DNA of 64,000 nt from Selaginella moellendorffii. Its lineage: Eukaryota > Streptophyta > Lycopodiopsida > Selaginellales > Selaginellaceae. The notes under the pieces are model-generated. The model saw only the letters and a program-made list of their open reading frames with translations, ran no database searches and had not been told where the DNA came from. This document shows positions 10,681 to 22,116 of this stretch, piece after piece; the stretch's first letter is position 1; every line of letters begins with the position of its first letter. Location of the stretch: assembly GCF_000143415.4 (NCBI RefSeq), contig NW_003314331.1, positions 622,164 through 686,163 of the forward strand, in the 5' to 3' direction. The position numbers and the translations under genes are program-made.

Positions 10681-11330
10681 ATTTATGAACCATCCATAGT
10701 AGACCTTGAAAAGAGTACTTGTTGTAGGTTACCTAACAATGACCCACTAATATGTGTTTTGCTATAAAAGTTTATTCACAGGCTAAATTACGGATGTTGC
10801 GGATTATTTAATTGTTTCACGAACTCATATTAAAATTTATGTGGGTTGTGTAATTTTTAAATACATAAAGACAAACATATATTATGTGTGTGTAAAAATT
10901 AAGTAAGGTGCATAAATGGTAATTTTAGCCGTTGGATCTACCTTCTATGCTGGGACAAATCCTGGCCGTTCCTTTGTAATGCAACCTAAGAATATGCTTG
11001 GTATAAAGGTTAGCGTTTGAGGGTTTCACCAGAAAAGTAAGGTAATCTCGAGATCGATTGCATCCTCCAGGTATCGCCCAGCCGATCGATTCTATCGATC
11101 GCCATGGGGTGGAAGCTCGGTCGCTCATGGAAACCTAATTATTTGTGCCGCCCAGGCTGTGATCGCGCATCGGAGCTACATCTTGTTCAAAGCTCTCCTC
11201 TCCGCCGTAGGCCCTCTTTGATTGCATTGCTTAGGTAAGGGATCTTCGATAAACAGGATGAATTAAAGCTCGCATCTTTTCAAGAACAGGGTATAGCTAC
11301 CTGTGGGCTCTGGAGATTTCCTTTTTGAGG

Positions 11331-12282
11331 ATGAAGGCTTACAGTAGCAGCAGCAACGGGCAGCACAAGAAGGCTTACAGCGGCAGCAGCAACGGGCACT
11401 ACAGCAAGGCTTACGACGGCAGCAGTAGCAACGGGCAGGACAAGAAGGCCTACGGCGGCAGCAGCAACGGGCAACACAATGTGTTCACAAAGGAAAAGCC
11501 CAAGGAGGTGGACATTTTTGCAATCGAGAACCCTGCCGAACTCATACGAGCAAGGTAACCGAGATTGAGTTTGATGTTTACTTGCTTTTGTTTGTAACAG
11601 GTACCAGATCATAGGAACTCATCGTCCGGGTGAGAAGGAGGGATTACTCATCGACCAATGCAGAAAATGTAAGGAGAGAGGCCACTGGGAAAGACACTGC
11701 AAGGGGGTAACAAAGCTCACGAATTTTCCAGATTTGACTTTTTGTTTCTTCTTTTAGCCTGGAGTGGATCCTTTTGCTCATGAACAAAAGAAATGCTACC
11801 TCTGCCTAGCGAAGGGACACGACACGTATCAGTGTTCAAGAGATCCCCTGCGAAATGAGGACTGGGCAGAGAGGACTTACACTGGACCAATGAAGAGACT
11901 TGATCAACAGGTTTGTATCAGTTTCTATTCTCTGTTTCTTTGTATGTTTATTTGTGTACGTTTTCAGGTGGGTTATATCGTCCAGGGAGCAGACTTCCCG
12001 CAATACCATCCTCGTTTCTGCGTCCAACGGATTGAATACGAAAACCTCAAACGGATCTGCAAAAAACATCCAGACTTGGGAATCTTCATTGTGCCTCGGC
12101 CACCCTGCCCTCTTGCATCTCAAATCTGGGAATATTTTCAGCGACTGGATGAAGTTTTATACGAAGCAGGCCTAGGCTTCGAGTTTTACAGATCCGATGA
12201 AGAAGTGCCTCCAGGGTATGACCGGTATGCAGCTGCAGAAGAAGCATATATTGAAGAATTGAAAAATGAAGCGAAGCATTGA
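11331..12282 (+). CDS. Double zinc-knuckle (CCHC) protein, copy B, 4 exons, 265 aa
   Basis: Exons 11331-11554, 11601-11706, 11758-11910 and 11968-12282. The exon phases are the same as in copy A. Exon 1 is longer because it has four N-terminal KAYxGSSSNGQ-type repeats instead of two. The knuckles are CRKCKERGHWERHC and CYLCLAKGHDTYQC. The four variable residues at the end of exon 3 read LDQQ. Exon 4 carries the variant IFIVPRPPCPLASQ. A 5' untranslated intron is likely, with donor GTAAGGGATC near 11234 and acceptor just before 11291. The 57-nt intron 3 is again open in frame. It appears intact and is followed after about 180 bp by broken helicase copy B. Confidence 0.75.
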
Positions 12283-12465
12283 AAGGTGATGTGTTTTAAT
12301 AAAGTAATAGAATAAGTATTATAGATGAGAAGACCTTTATAAGTTATTTTTCGTTTTCATTGATGGGATTATTTTCGCATTAATTAAAACTAGCTAATGT
12401 TTATGTTTAAAACTAGTTTAACGCCTAGAGAGATAAAAAGAAGGTTCTTTCTGGGAGAGTGAAGA

Positions 12466-15400
12466 ACTCCTCCTTCCCGCTCAAGCGTTTTAGGGTTCGC
12501 ATTGGCGCTGCGGAGCTGGAAGCGGCGGGCGCTGGATCGTTGGCGCTGCGCGGCGGGCGCTGGATCGTCCCCACAAGAGGCAAGACTGCATTTTGCGAGA
12601 AATTTCTGGCCTGAATCTTGGCGTTGTTGGCAGTAGAATCGCCGAAATCTTTGCTCGCCGCTTCCCTGGTAGAAATCTGGTGCTTTTGTGTCTGTGCCTA
12701 GGCAGCGCAGCGATCCATGGGCCTACGCTTTCATCGAGCTGGAGAGGTCGCAGCGCGGCGCTGGTACTCACGGACCGCTGCCGCCGGATGAGGCGTTGGT
12801 GCCTGAAATGAAGCTGGTGTTGCGCCATCATTCCAGCCGCTGTCCAAAGCTTTGCTACCTCGACAAGGCCGCGGACATTGGTCGTCTGAGGAGCTGCGAC
12901 GCAGTAGAGGGTATCCTAACGGCGATGCACGAAAGCATTCAGAGGAGGAACAACAAAGTTAGAACTTTTCACTACACCAGTGGGAAAAAGTCCAGTAGGA
13001 GCTGCAAGAATCGATCGTTCAGTGGAAGCTGTTACAGGGACTCGCCTCGACGTTTTCATCCTTCATCCTTCAAACTATACGAGCTAATCAGGTACCAGCC
13101 ACAAGCTTTTTTGTTATCTTAGTTTCATCGCATTAAACTATGAACACTGCTACAGGTCACTGTGCTGATTGGTGAGACTGGCTCTGGGAAGAGCACTGGA
13201 CTTATGCAGTATTTATGTGATGGTGGTTTATCGAGCAACGGGAAGATCCATCGTTTGTACACAGCCAAGGAAAGTAGCAGCATTTGCTCTTGCACGACGG
13301 GTTGCCGAAGGATGCCGCTGCTGTTACGAGAAGACGAATTCCATTGGCCTCTTGGGATACAAGGCTCAACAAGACCTTGCCAAAATGGTCTACACCACGG
13401 ATCACATACTATCTTTTGGCTCGAAATCTCGACCAATTCAGCTGCATTGTTGTGGACGAGCAGGGATTTACTCCTAGCAGTACTGAAGGAATGTTGACGC
13501 GCACTTGAGAGTCATCGTCATGTCAGCTATAGCCGATGCCGAGCTTTTCAGCGGCATCGAACAAGCACCACTTGTCGTTCCTGGAAGGAAGTTCCCGGTT
13601 GAGATCCACTACGAATTGCGCGAGAATTCAACCACGTAACAAGGACAATGGGAAGTGTTTGCAAGCTTCACAAGAAGGCCGATTGAGGAAGATATATTAG
13701 CTTTCCTCATGTCCCAAGACGGATATCGAATGGGTCTACAAATGATTGCTTGTGCTGCCTCTTCATGGAAGGCTTCGTCAAGGGGATCAGCAATTGGTAT
13801 TCGAGGCGGCACCACCTGGTACGGGAAAGATAACGGGAAAGATAGTCTTTGCAACAAATATCTCCGAGACGTCTTTGACGATGCCAGGAATCAGGTACTT
13901 CAAAGTTCTTTTTACGATAATCTTCCTTGAAGCATGTAGCTGATACTCGCTTTCTCGGCTTCTAGGTACGTGGTGGATCCAGGATTGTCAAAGCAAGCCA
14001 TCTTTGATCCACAGACTGGGATGACAACGCTGGAGCTTACGGCAATCAGTCAAAGCTCCACGACTCAAAGAGCTGGTCACTAGTTTTGGTGTCTGCTACA
14101 AATTGTACAGCGATGAAGACTTTGACGACATGGCTTTGCTGGGGACTTCTGAAATTTCCCGCTCTCACATGGGGATAGTAGTTCTCAAGCTTCTGGCACT
14201 AGGCGTACAGGACGTGGAAAACTTTGACTTTGTGGAGCCTCCCAGTGCCAGTGCTATCAGTCACGCAATGACAAGTTTGCAGCGGCTGGAAGCCATAGCT
14301 AAGGATGACGAAGTGAAGAACTGGAGGCTCACGAACTTCGGATTAAAACTGGCCACGATAGGAGTGGAACCACGGCTAGGCAAGATCATTCTCGACTGCC
14401 AGGCTCACTGTTGTCACCTGGGACGACCATCTTGGCTAGAGTTTGCGGCTAGAGTTTGCGGCAAAAACCAGAGCGGACTAGCTTGAGCAGCCACACAAGG
14501 TCCAGGATCGAGAGTCGCATGAACGAGCTTATGCATGCAGCGTCTGGTGGTGGAAACTGTCATGACAACTGTGGCGAGACAGAAGCGCTGGCTTCAGCTG
14601 GGATTTCGAACGCCCGTGACTCTGATCGGGTCTGCCGGAATGGTGAAAGAGATAGTGGCGCCTGGATCGTTCACGAGCGTGGAGGCCCGCTATGCAGACA
14701 CCTCGAAGCTGGTTGACAACGAGCTGCTCATTCTCTTCGACGAGTGCAGTGAAGGCATCCACAAGTTTTTTGGAGCGTCACCTCAGACAAGGTGGCGTTT
14801 AGATCGTGAGCTTCTGCCCAACTTGCGCTGAAACTCGGGGTCCAAGACGCACAATGTGACACTTTCAAGGCTGCCAACAGTCTGCTTATCACTCCCGTGA
14901 CGGAAACCTAACCAGTGAGCTGCGTTTGCTGCTGTATCTCATGGTGTCGTCTACGAGCTAGTTGCCGAGTGCGATCCTGGAGACATCGATGCCGTGATAC
15001 TTTCATGTACAGGAAAAGTCGTCTGTGGCTCATACGTTACGTGTAAAGTCAGCCAGCGCTCACAGTCCGGTGTGTTCATCTCCGGCTTCACCGACCTTGA
15101 TCTGGATCCCGAGAAACTGAAGCAAGAACTAAGAAATTCAACAACACCTTGAGTGCCGTAGGGCCTTCCCTCTTCGGCTGTACACAACAAGAGAAAGAAA
15201 AGAAAAAAGAAACCATGGCAGCCAGAAGCCAGTAAAAACTGTGGGAGTTTCATGTTCTCGGGAAGCCAGTCGGGCTCGGTTCGAGCGTTGATAAGCGACA
15301 CAATGGCACTGCACAGGCTTTGAGTGGGAAGAAGATGATGAAGGTTATCGTGCTTCATGGGAAAGCCGCGGGTGAACGCTCTGCAAGTGGGTACCAGCGG

Positions 15401-15990
15401 GTCTTGGTGCTGGAACAGACAAGTTTGAGGTTGAGGTGATTGATGCGTTCGGAGGCTTGTCGGCCAAAGCTTGGATCGGGAATGATCACGACGCTGCAGC
15501 GCGTGGTCTTGCTAGCCTTGAAGGCACGACTCCCGATGTACAAAACTGAGTTTTGGGGCTCGGTGCTCGTCATCATTCCCGTCTATACTTTACTCACGGC
15601 TGATAGCGACAAAGAAATGAAGAAGCACGGATAACACAGTTGACTTTGAAGGTATGCTGCTACTCTTCATTCATTTTTCACTCGGAAACCACTTTGTGAA
15701 GGTGTCTCCCAAGGTGTATGGTAGAAGCGAATGTGTGGAGAAAGCAAAGCAGGAAGGAAGCAAAAGAACAAAGTAATCCAGTAGTGGCAGTTGAAGGAGC
15801 AAAGGATTCTCCGGTGTGTTTATGCCAGATTGTCAACACTCACGCCATCGAAGGCTGCCAGGAGGTGTTCCTTGTCGTCGACTTTGCAGCCCTGCTCAGC
15901 AAATGGACGAGCTGTGCAAATCTTCCGAGGGAGTTTTTGTGGCCATGAGCTTACTAGAGCTAAAGCAAATCAAAAGATAAGTAGTTTGCT
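12466..15990 (+). pseudogene. DEAH11/12-type helicase-RBR pseudogene, copy B
   Basis: The longest copy. The N-terminal region is readable at 12688-12930, with an early frameshift. Motif I (IGETGSGKS) is at about 13165. The next block (VCTQPRKVAAFALARRVAEGC) is in a different frame. The DEAH box is broken: IVVDE is followed by a small deletion (near 13460) that loses the AHERS part and shifts frame. Motif V (FATNISETS) is at about 13850. HA2 is well kept at 14103-14420 (LYSDEDFDDMALLGTSEISRS, then ENFDFVEPPS and GVEPRLGKIILDCQAH). Further pieces at 14535-14830 and 14940-15130 (for example YELVAECDPGDIDAVILSC) belong to the region before the KH/RBR part. Several stops and shifts rule out a full protein. 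The promoter keeps the telo-box motif near 12490. Confidence 0.8.
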
Positions 15991-15999
15991 ATATATAGC

Positions 16000-16190
16000 A
16001 TTAAGTTAGGAAATAAGTACTAAGATTAAGAGAATAAGAATAACTATACTGTAACAGGTTTTGCATTAATGGTAGAATATTTAAACATACAAAGCACTGA
16101 AGTTTAATATATACACAAGCGGGGTTCCAATCTTCATGTTATCCTTTGCAGTACAAGATGGATGATTAGTGTGAATTCTTGTGGGAGATG
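16000..16190. other. Insertion between helicase remnant and decayed gene
   Basis: Unit A runs straight from the TATA-like site into the AGCCCTCTT leader of the 238-residue gene. Unit B has about 185 extra AT-rich bases here with no recognisable content. Confidence 0.4.
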
Positions 16191-16228
16191 AGCCCTCTTA
16201 AGTGACAACACTCTTTAGTGACAATTCG

Positions 16229-16590
16229 ATGGAGGAGGCTATTTTAGATTTGCTATGGTTTTATATTTTTCACTTTGATCTTCTCATGATGAAAATAATT
16301 TTTATAAAGAAGCAAAACACTCACAGGCAAGAATTCATAACATAATATTCTAATGCTTAATTTTTTCATTTGATAAGCATTTTCCCTAAAAAGGAAATTA
16401 CAATATTATAGGTTTAATATTTCTTCGGAGGTGCCATTATTCACAAAGGCATCATGTTTTGTGGTGCCTACTTGTTGGGGTTGTCCATGACTCAAGTATG
16501 AGCTCCTCAATATTACATATAATAGAAAAATGTAAATGATTAAAAATGCATATTATGTAGCAAAAGATGTTTGAAATGTTCAACACCAAA
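16229..16590 (+). pseudogene. Decayed, truncated copy of the 238-residue gene (left of palindrome centre)
   Basis: Colinear with 6414-6790, from ATGGAGGAGGCT to the GTTCAACACC segment. It is filled with stops. In the first 90 bases I count 21 differences from the open copy; 19 are G-to-A or C-to-T. It stops abruptly at about 16590, where an inverted copy begins. Confidence 0.85.
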
Positions 16591-16998
16591 TGTTGGTAAG
16601 CAGCACCTAGTATATGCAATTGAGGCATGTAACTCTCAATGAGAGCTTTGAACCTCAATATAACTGTTTGCTTGCAAACTCTATCTCAGTGTTGGAAAAC
16701 TTACACATCTCTTACCACATGATATGCAGCTCATACTCATATCATAAATAACCCCAAGAAATAAATACCATAAAATATAGTGCTTTTGTGGGTGGTGGCA
16801 ACTCAATAGAAGTGTCAAACCCATTGAAAAGAATTCCTTCTCAGGGAAAATGACTACCAAATGAAAAGATTAACATTAAAATGCTATGTTATAAATTCTT
16901 ACCTGCAAGGATTTTACTTCCATATGAAATTCATTTTAAATGGAAAGATTAAAGTGGAAAGCATAAAACCACAACAATTTCAGAACAGCCTCCTCCAT
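16591..16998 (-). pseudogene. Decayed, truncated copy of the 238-residue gene (right of palindrome centre)
   Basis: Read on the minus strand from ATG at 16998-16996, it follows the open copy to about residue 160 (RFKALIES, then LHILGAAYQH) and ends at the junction at about 16590. It also carries many GC-to-AT changes, but several differ from those of the left copy, so the two decayed independently after duplication. Neither can be translated. Confidence 0.8.
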
Positions 16999-17039
16999 CG
17001 TGTTGTTGCTGAAAAGGGCCAAGCGTCACTTAAACCTAT

Positions 17040-19440
17040 TGCTATAGATAGCGAACTACTTATCTTTTTGCTTTATCTCTATAGAGAAAGATCGCTGATG
17101 AGCTTTTGCAGTCCGGACCTGTTCGTGGCCATGCAAACTAGCCTTGCACAGCTCGTCCATTTGCTGAGCAAGGCTGCAAAGTCGACAACGAGGAACACCC
17201 TGCTGGCAGCCTTCGTTGGCGCAAGTGAGCTTGTACTCGTTGACGATCAGGCTGCGTCGACTGCCACTGCCACTGCTGGATTGCTTCGTTCTTCCAGGAC
17301 GCTGTTTCCTGCTTTGCTTTCTCCACGCATTCCTAGTCCCCATGTACGTACAAGGAATGCCACTGGAGCTCCCACTGATTTTTCCAGCCCGGCTAAGTCT
17401 GACCCCGGATTTTCCAACCAGAACTCTCATCATCCCAAGTGGAAGTCAGTGAGATCTGTCGCTCCCTCTGGTTGCATTCATTGCAGCTTCATCCAGCAGG
17501 CCGTCTTCAAAAGGAGCGCCTTCCACCAGTTTATCTAGAGCTGCCTCTGCAAGCTCCAGGATGAGATCTCGATTCGCTTCGTACCATACGCCTTGGGAGA
17601 TACCTTCACAAAGTGGTTTCCGACTGGAAAATGAATGAAGAGTAGTAGCATACCTTCAACGTCGACTGTGTTATCCGCGCTTCTTCATTTCTTTGTCGAT
17701 ATCAGCCGTGCTTGCTGCTCCCTTCCCGGTACACGTCCAAGAGGCTGAACAGGTCTCCATGCTGACAGCAGCGCATCTTCCAGCGGTCTGCCAGGAGCTT
17801 GCTTTTTCAGAGTCGGCTCGGAAGAAGATGATCATCACAGGGTACTGACTTCTCGACCACAACAGTGAGCCTGGCTGTCGAGGATGATCTTGCCTAACCG
17901 TGGCTCCACTCCTATCTTGGCCAGTTTTAATCTGAAGTTCGTGAGCCTCCAGTTCTTCACTTCATCGTCCGCCTAGTGCCAGGTGCTTGATAATCCCCAT
18001 GTGAGAACGGGAAATTTCCGAAGTCCCCAGCAGAGCATTGTCGTCAAAGTCTTCATCGCTGTACAATCTGTAGCAGACACCAGAACGAGTGCGCCCTGCA
18101 CGACCAGCTCTTTGAGTCGCGGCTTTGACTGATTGGCGTAAGCTCAAGCGTTGTCATCCCAGTCTGTGGATCAAAGATGGCTTGCTTTGACAATCCACCA
18201 CGTACCTAGAAGCCGAGAAAACGAGTATCAGCTACATGCTTCAAGGAAGATTATTGTAAAAGAACTTTGAAGTACCTGATTCCTGGCATCGTCAAAGACG
18301 TCTCGGCGATATTTGTCGCAAAGACCATCTTTCCCGTACCAGGTGGTGCCGCCTCGAATACCAGTTGCTGATCCTCTTGACAAAGCCTTCCATGAAGAGG
18401 CAGCACAAGTGCACGCGGCGTATTTGCCAATCACTTGCCATTCGATATCCGCCTTGGTGTAGACCATTTTGGCAAGGTCTTGTCGAGCCCTGTATCCCAA
18501 GAGGCCAATGGAATTCGTCTTCTCAGCGGCATCCTTCGGCAACACAAGAGCAAATGCTGCTACTTTCCTTGGCTGTGTACAAACGATGGAACTTCCCGTT
18601 GCTCGATAAACCACCATCACATAAATACTGCATGAGTCTACCAATCAGCACAGTGACCTGTAGCAGTGTTCATAGTTTAATGCGATGAAACTAAGATAAC
18701 AAAAGAGCTTGTGGTTGGTACCTGATTAGCTTGAAGGATGAGATCCTTTTGGCTGTACAGAGGCAAGCCAGCACGAAGTCACGCTGTCAGATGGAAACCA
18801 TTTGCCCCCAGCTCCATCCTTGGCCTAGAAACAATGATCCAGGCGGCTGTTGTTCATCCCCAACAGATCCATTTACGTGAGCTTCCAGAGTATCTAACGA
18901 GGATGAGACGAGCCCCTGTAGCAGCTTCCAGTGAACGATCGATTCTTGCAGCTCCTGCCGGACTTTTTTCCCACTGGTGTAGTGAAAAGTTCTTAACTTT
19001 GTTGTTCCTCCTCTGAATGCTTTCGTGCTGCTCCCTCATCGTCGTTAGGAACCCTCTACTGCGTCGCAGCTCCTCAAGCGACCAATGTACGCGGCCTTGT
19101 CGAGGTAGCAAAGCTTTGGACCGCGGCTGGAATGAGGCACCAACGCCTCATCCAGCGGCGGCGGTCCGTGAGTACCAGCGCCGCGCTGCGATCTCTCCAG
19201 CTCGGTGAAAGCGTAGGCCCATGGATCCATGCGCTGCCTAGGCACACACACGAAAGCATTAGATTTCTACCAGGGAAGCGGCGAGCAAAGATTTCGACTA
19301 CTGCCGCGAACGCCAAGATTCAGAGAAATTTCTCACAAAATGCAGTCTTGCCTCTTGTGGGGACGATCCATCGCCCGCCGCTTCCAGCTCCAGCAGCGCC
19401 AATGCGATGCGACCCTAAAACGCAGGAGGAGTTCTTCACT
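17040..19440 (-). pseudogene. DEAH11/12-type helicase-RBR pseudogene, copy C
   Basis: Read from 19440 down: telo-box, N-terminal region (about 19250-18860), a disrupted motif I area near 18650, then VCTQPRKVAAFAL at about 18590. The frame jumps from AKMVYT straight into the segment before motif V, so the DEAH and SAT motifs are deleted (near 18455). Motif V is at about 18320. The motif VI region (QRAGRAGRTRSGVCYRLYSD) is well kept at about 18110-18050. The HA2 end and the region at about 17870-17680 are frameshifted, and a KH-like tail is at 17430-17130. It has a different set of deletions from copies A and B, so the breaks arose separately. Confidence 0.8.
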
Positions 19441-20894
19441 CTCCTTTCTATCAGGCATTAAAATTAATGCGATAAACAATAGTTATTTTTAATTAATGCA
19501 AAAAGTATCCTTCAATTAAAACGCAAATGGAAAACCAGTGGGGGCAGCAAGCCGCGAGAATCTCCCAGATCTTGTACACACTTGGAGCTGTTCGATCCAC
19601 GGAATCACACGGAATTCGGTGCTGCCGCTCCCGAAATCATCAATGTCGTGGCGGAGAGGCTCATGAATCAAGAGATGCGCGGAGAAGAGAAGATGAAAGG
19701 AGGAGGAGAAATTTCGCATGGGTAATTATCGGAAGAACAATAGTTGTCGTGCCAAGATCTCCAAATTGACAGGCGTGCTGGTAGCCATATTGTATACATA
19801 AGAATCTGACATTAAAAATAGAAAGAATTTACTTCTTGGTTTCCTTTCTTTTATAAAAGAAGGAAAATATATTTTATATTAATAAAATAAAATAGAAGGT
19901 CCTGCTTTTACTCTCATCCATCATATCCCCTTAACAGAGGTCTCAAGGAGTTTCAAAGTTGTCTGTCTCTAATGTGTTGCTCCAGATGCTACACATTTTG
20001 AATTTCACATGTTTGAGCTCACAGTCAAATTATGATATTCATGGTGATTTGGGTGAAGAACTAGAGAGTTAAATAATAACCATCACCAAATCTTGGGAGT
20101 GCAACTGGATGCTCACTTGAGTCCTACTTGCTCTATACAATTTCAAAGTAGAACATCCAGCTTTGTGATATGGACCATGTCCATTGTCATTCTTTTCATG
20201 TGAATCTTCTTTTCTTATAGTTTCATACTAATCATATTGCAGTAAGTTGTTTGTGTCTGGGACAAGCCCAAGCAAGGATGTGGTGAAATGGGAACTGCTG
20301 ATATCATACTACCATGTGCACATGATGGTTTCTCAAATAGTGTTTTTTACAAGCAAAACCCTAGCTCAAACATTTTACAAGTCAGAAAAGCATGAGCTTG
20401 TTTCAAGCAGCTGATCTCGAGACTCTTCCAGCCTATGGGTGTGTAGACTGTAGAGTCCAGTGACATGCCTTGCAATCTGGCTGGCTGTAGAGATTTTGTG
20501 TGCTCTCACCCTGTTTGTGCTAGCCCTTTCCTAGATTGTTGCAGCCGCTGAAAGGTTACAAAAGTGAAGTATTCTTATTTACCTTAACCTAAGCATATTC
20601 TACGTTTTAATTTTATTCCTTTTTATATATTGATTTTCCACCTCTTTATTTAAAGATGTATTAATTTATCTTTATTTATTAATGATAAAAATAAATAGAA
20701 TATTGAACTTTATATCTTGGATTTCTAGTTGGAGCTATATCTCTTTTAAAGATTATATTCGACTTTTAGGTCTTAAAAGTAGATTTGTATAAGTTGATAA
20801 TATTTTAAGAGAATTCATGAAGTATTATTATTCCCCTTCACATAAATTTGCAGCCTAATATTTATTCTATTACTTTATGAAAACACATCACCTT
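19441..20894. other. Spacer with about 1.35-kb insertion, no recognised gene
   Basis: In units A and B only about 200 bp separate the zinc-knuckle gene from the helicase copy. Here the spacer is about 1.45 kb, with extra sequence between about 19510 and 20865. A coding-like fragment at 19600-19710 (FGAAAPEIINVVAERLMNQE) is not recognised; the rest is AT-rich. No terminal repeats were found. Confidence 0.45.
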
Positions 20895-21818
20895 TCAATG
20901 CTTCTCTTCATTTTTCAATTCTTCAATATATGCTTCTTCTGCAGCTGCATACCGGTCATACCCTGGAGGCATTTCTTCAATGGATCTGTATAACTCGAAG
21001 CCTAGCTCTGCCTCGTATAAAACTTCATCCAGTCGCTGAAAATATTCCCAGATAAGGGCCGCAAGAGGACGGGGTGGCTCAGGCACAACCATGATTCCCA
21101 AGTCTGGATGTTTTTTGCAGATCCATTTGAGGTTTTCGTATTCAATCCGTTGGACGCAGAAACGAGGATGGTATTGCGGGAAGTCTGCTACCTGAACGAT
21201 ATAACTCACCTGAAAACATACACAAATAAACATATAAAGAAACAGAGAATAGAAAGATACAAACCTGAAGACAATATCTCTTCATTGGTCCAGTGTAAGT
21301 CCTCTCTGCCCAGTCCTCATTTCTCAGGGGATCTCTTGAACACTGATACGTGTCGTGTCCCTTCGCTAGGCAGAGGTAGCATCTCTTCTGTTCGTGAGCA
21401 AAAGGATCCACTCCAGGCTAGAAAAAGAAACAAAAAGTCAAATCTGGAAAATTCAGAATAAGTGAGCTTTCTTACCCCCTTGCAGTGTCTTTCCCAATGG
21501 CCTCTCTGCTTACATCTTCTGCATTGGTCGACGAGTAATCCCTCCTTCTCACCAGGACGATGAGTTCCTATGATCTCGTACCTGTTACAAACAAAAGCAA
21601 ATAAACATCAAACTCAGTCTTGCTTACCTTGCTCGCATGTGTTCGGCAGCGTCCTCGATTGCAAAAATGTCCACCACCTTCGGCTCTTCCTTTGTGAACG
21701 CATTGTGCTGCCCGTTGCTGCTGCCGCCGTAGGCCTTCTTGTGCTGCTGCCCGTTGCTACTGCTGCCGTCGTAAGCCTTCCTGTAGTGCCCGTTGCTGCT
21801 GCTGCTGTAAGCCTTCAT
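20895..21818 (-). CDS. Double zinc-knuckle (CCHC) protein, copy C, 4 exons, 254 aa
   Basis: Exons on the minus strand: 21818-21628, 21581-21476, 21417-21265 and 21209-20895. Phases match the other copies. There are three N-terminal repeats, both CCHC knuckles (the second reads CYLCLAKGHDTYQC), a variable window YCLQ at the end of exon 3, and the exon 4 variant IMVVPEPPRPLAAL. Unlike the other copies, intron 3 is 55 nt rather than 57, so retaining it would shift the frame. It is open throughout and lies about 300 bp downstream of the histidine kinase's stop codon on the same strand. Confidence 0.75.
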
Positions 21819-21993
21819 CCCCAAAAAGGAAATGTCCAGAACCCACAGGTAGCTATACCCCGTTCTTGAAAAGGTACGAGTTTTAATTCATCCTGTATAT
21901 CGAGGATCCCTTACCTGGAGGACCGAAGCGATGCAATCAAAGAGGGCCTTGAGGAGAGCTTTGGAACATCACTAGATGCAACCCTCAAACGCC

Positions 21994-22060
21994 TTAAGTT
22001 AGATATGGCCATTTACCCGTCCTGGGCTCGATTCCCGCAGACGACACACAAAAAAAAAAA
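21994..22060 (+). other. tRNA/SINE-like fragment with A-rich tail
   Basis: GGCTCGATTCC at about 22025 resembles the tRNA B box and lies in a GGG/CCC stem, followed within 20 bases by a run of A. This fits the 3' part of a tRNA-derived SINE. There is no 5' half and no full cloverleaf, so the call is weak. Confidence 0.3.
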
Positions 22061-22116
22061 AGAAAATAATTTTTAAAAAATCCCTGAAGCGCCACTTTTT
22101 CAGCTCTGCAACACCC

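Larger units (their letters stand above)
7727..16590 (+). repeat. Cassette unit B (head-to-tail with A; left arm of a palindrome)
   Basis: Same order as unit A: AT-rich block, zinc-knuckle gene (11331-12282), DEAH remnant (12466-15990) and a truncated 238-residue gene (16229-16590). It is longer than A because of a MITE, a microsatellite, further AT-rich sequence and the assembly gap. From about 11030 to 16590 it is also the left arm of an inverted repeat with 16590-21993. Confidence 0.75.
16590..21993 (-). repeat. Cassette unit C (inverted; right arm of the palindrome)
   Basis: The mirror order of unit B: decayed 238-residue gene, DEAH remnant, zinc-knuckle gene and its leader, all on the minus strand. 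Homology with the leaders of units A and B ends at about 21993 (the GCGTTTGAGGGTTGCAT segment), shortly after the 3' end of the histidine kinase gene. An insertion of about 1.35 kb at 19510-20865 interrupts this arm. Confidence 0.75.

Noticed and set aside
11280-11612. Repeated antisense frames rich in LLVLPVAAAAV opposite exon 1 of each zinc-knuckle copy
   Set aside because: They are shadows of the in-frame GGC/AGC repeat in exon 1; no start or splice support, and they vanish where the sense repeat changes.
13162-13497. Open frames in helicase copy B carrying the Walker A motif, as possible short ATPases
   Set aside because: The frame leaves the helicase sequence right after motif I, and other motifs lie in other frames; these are pseudogene pieces.
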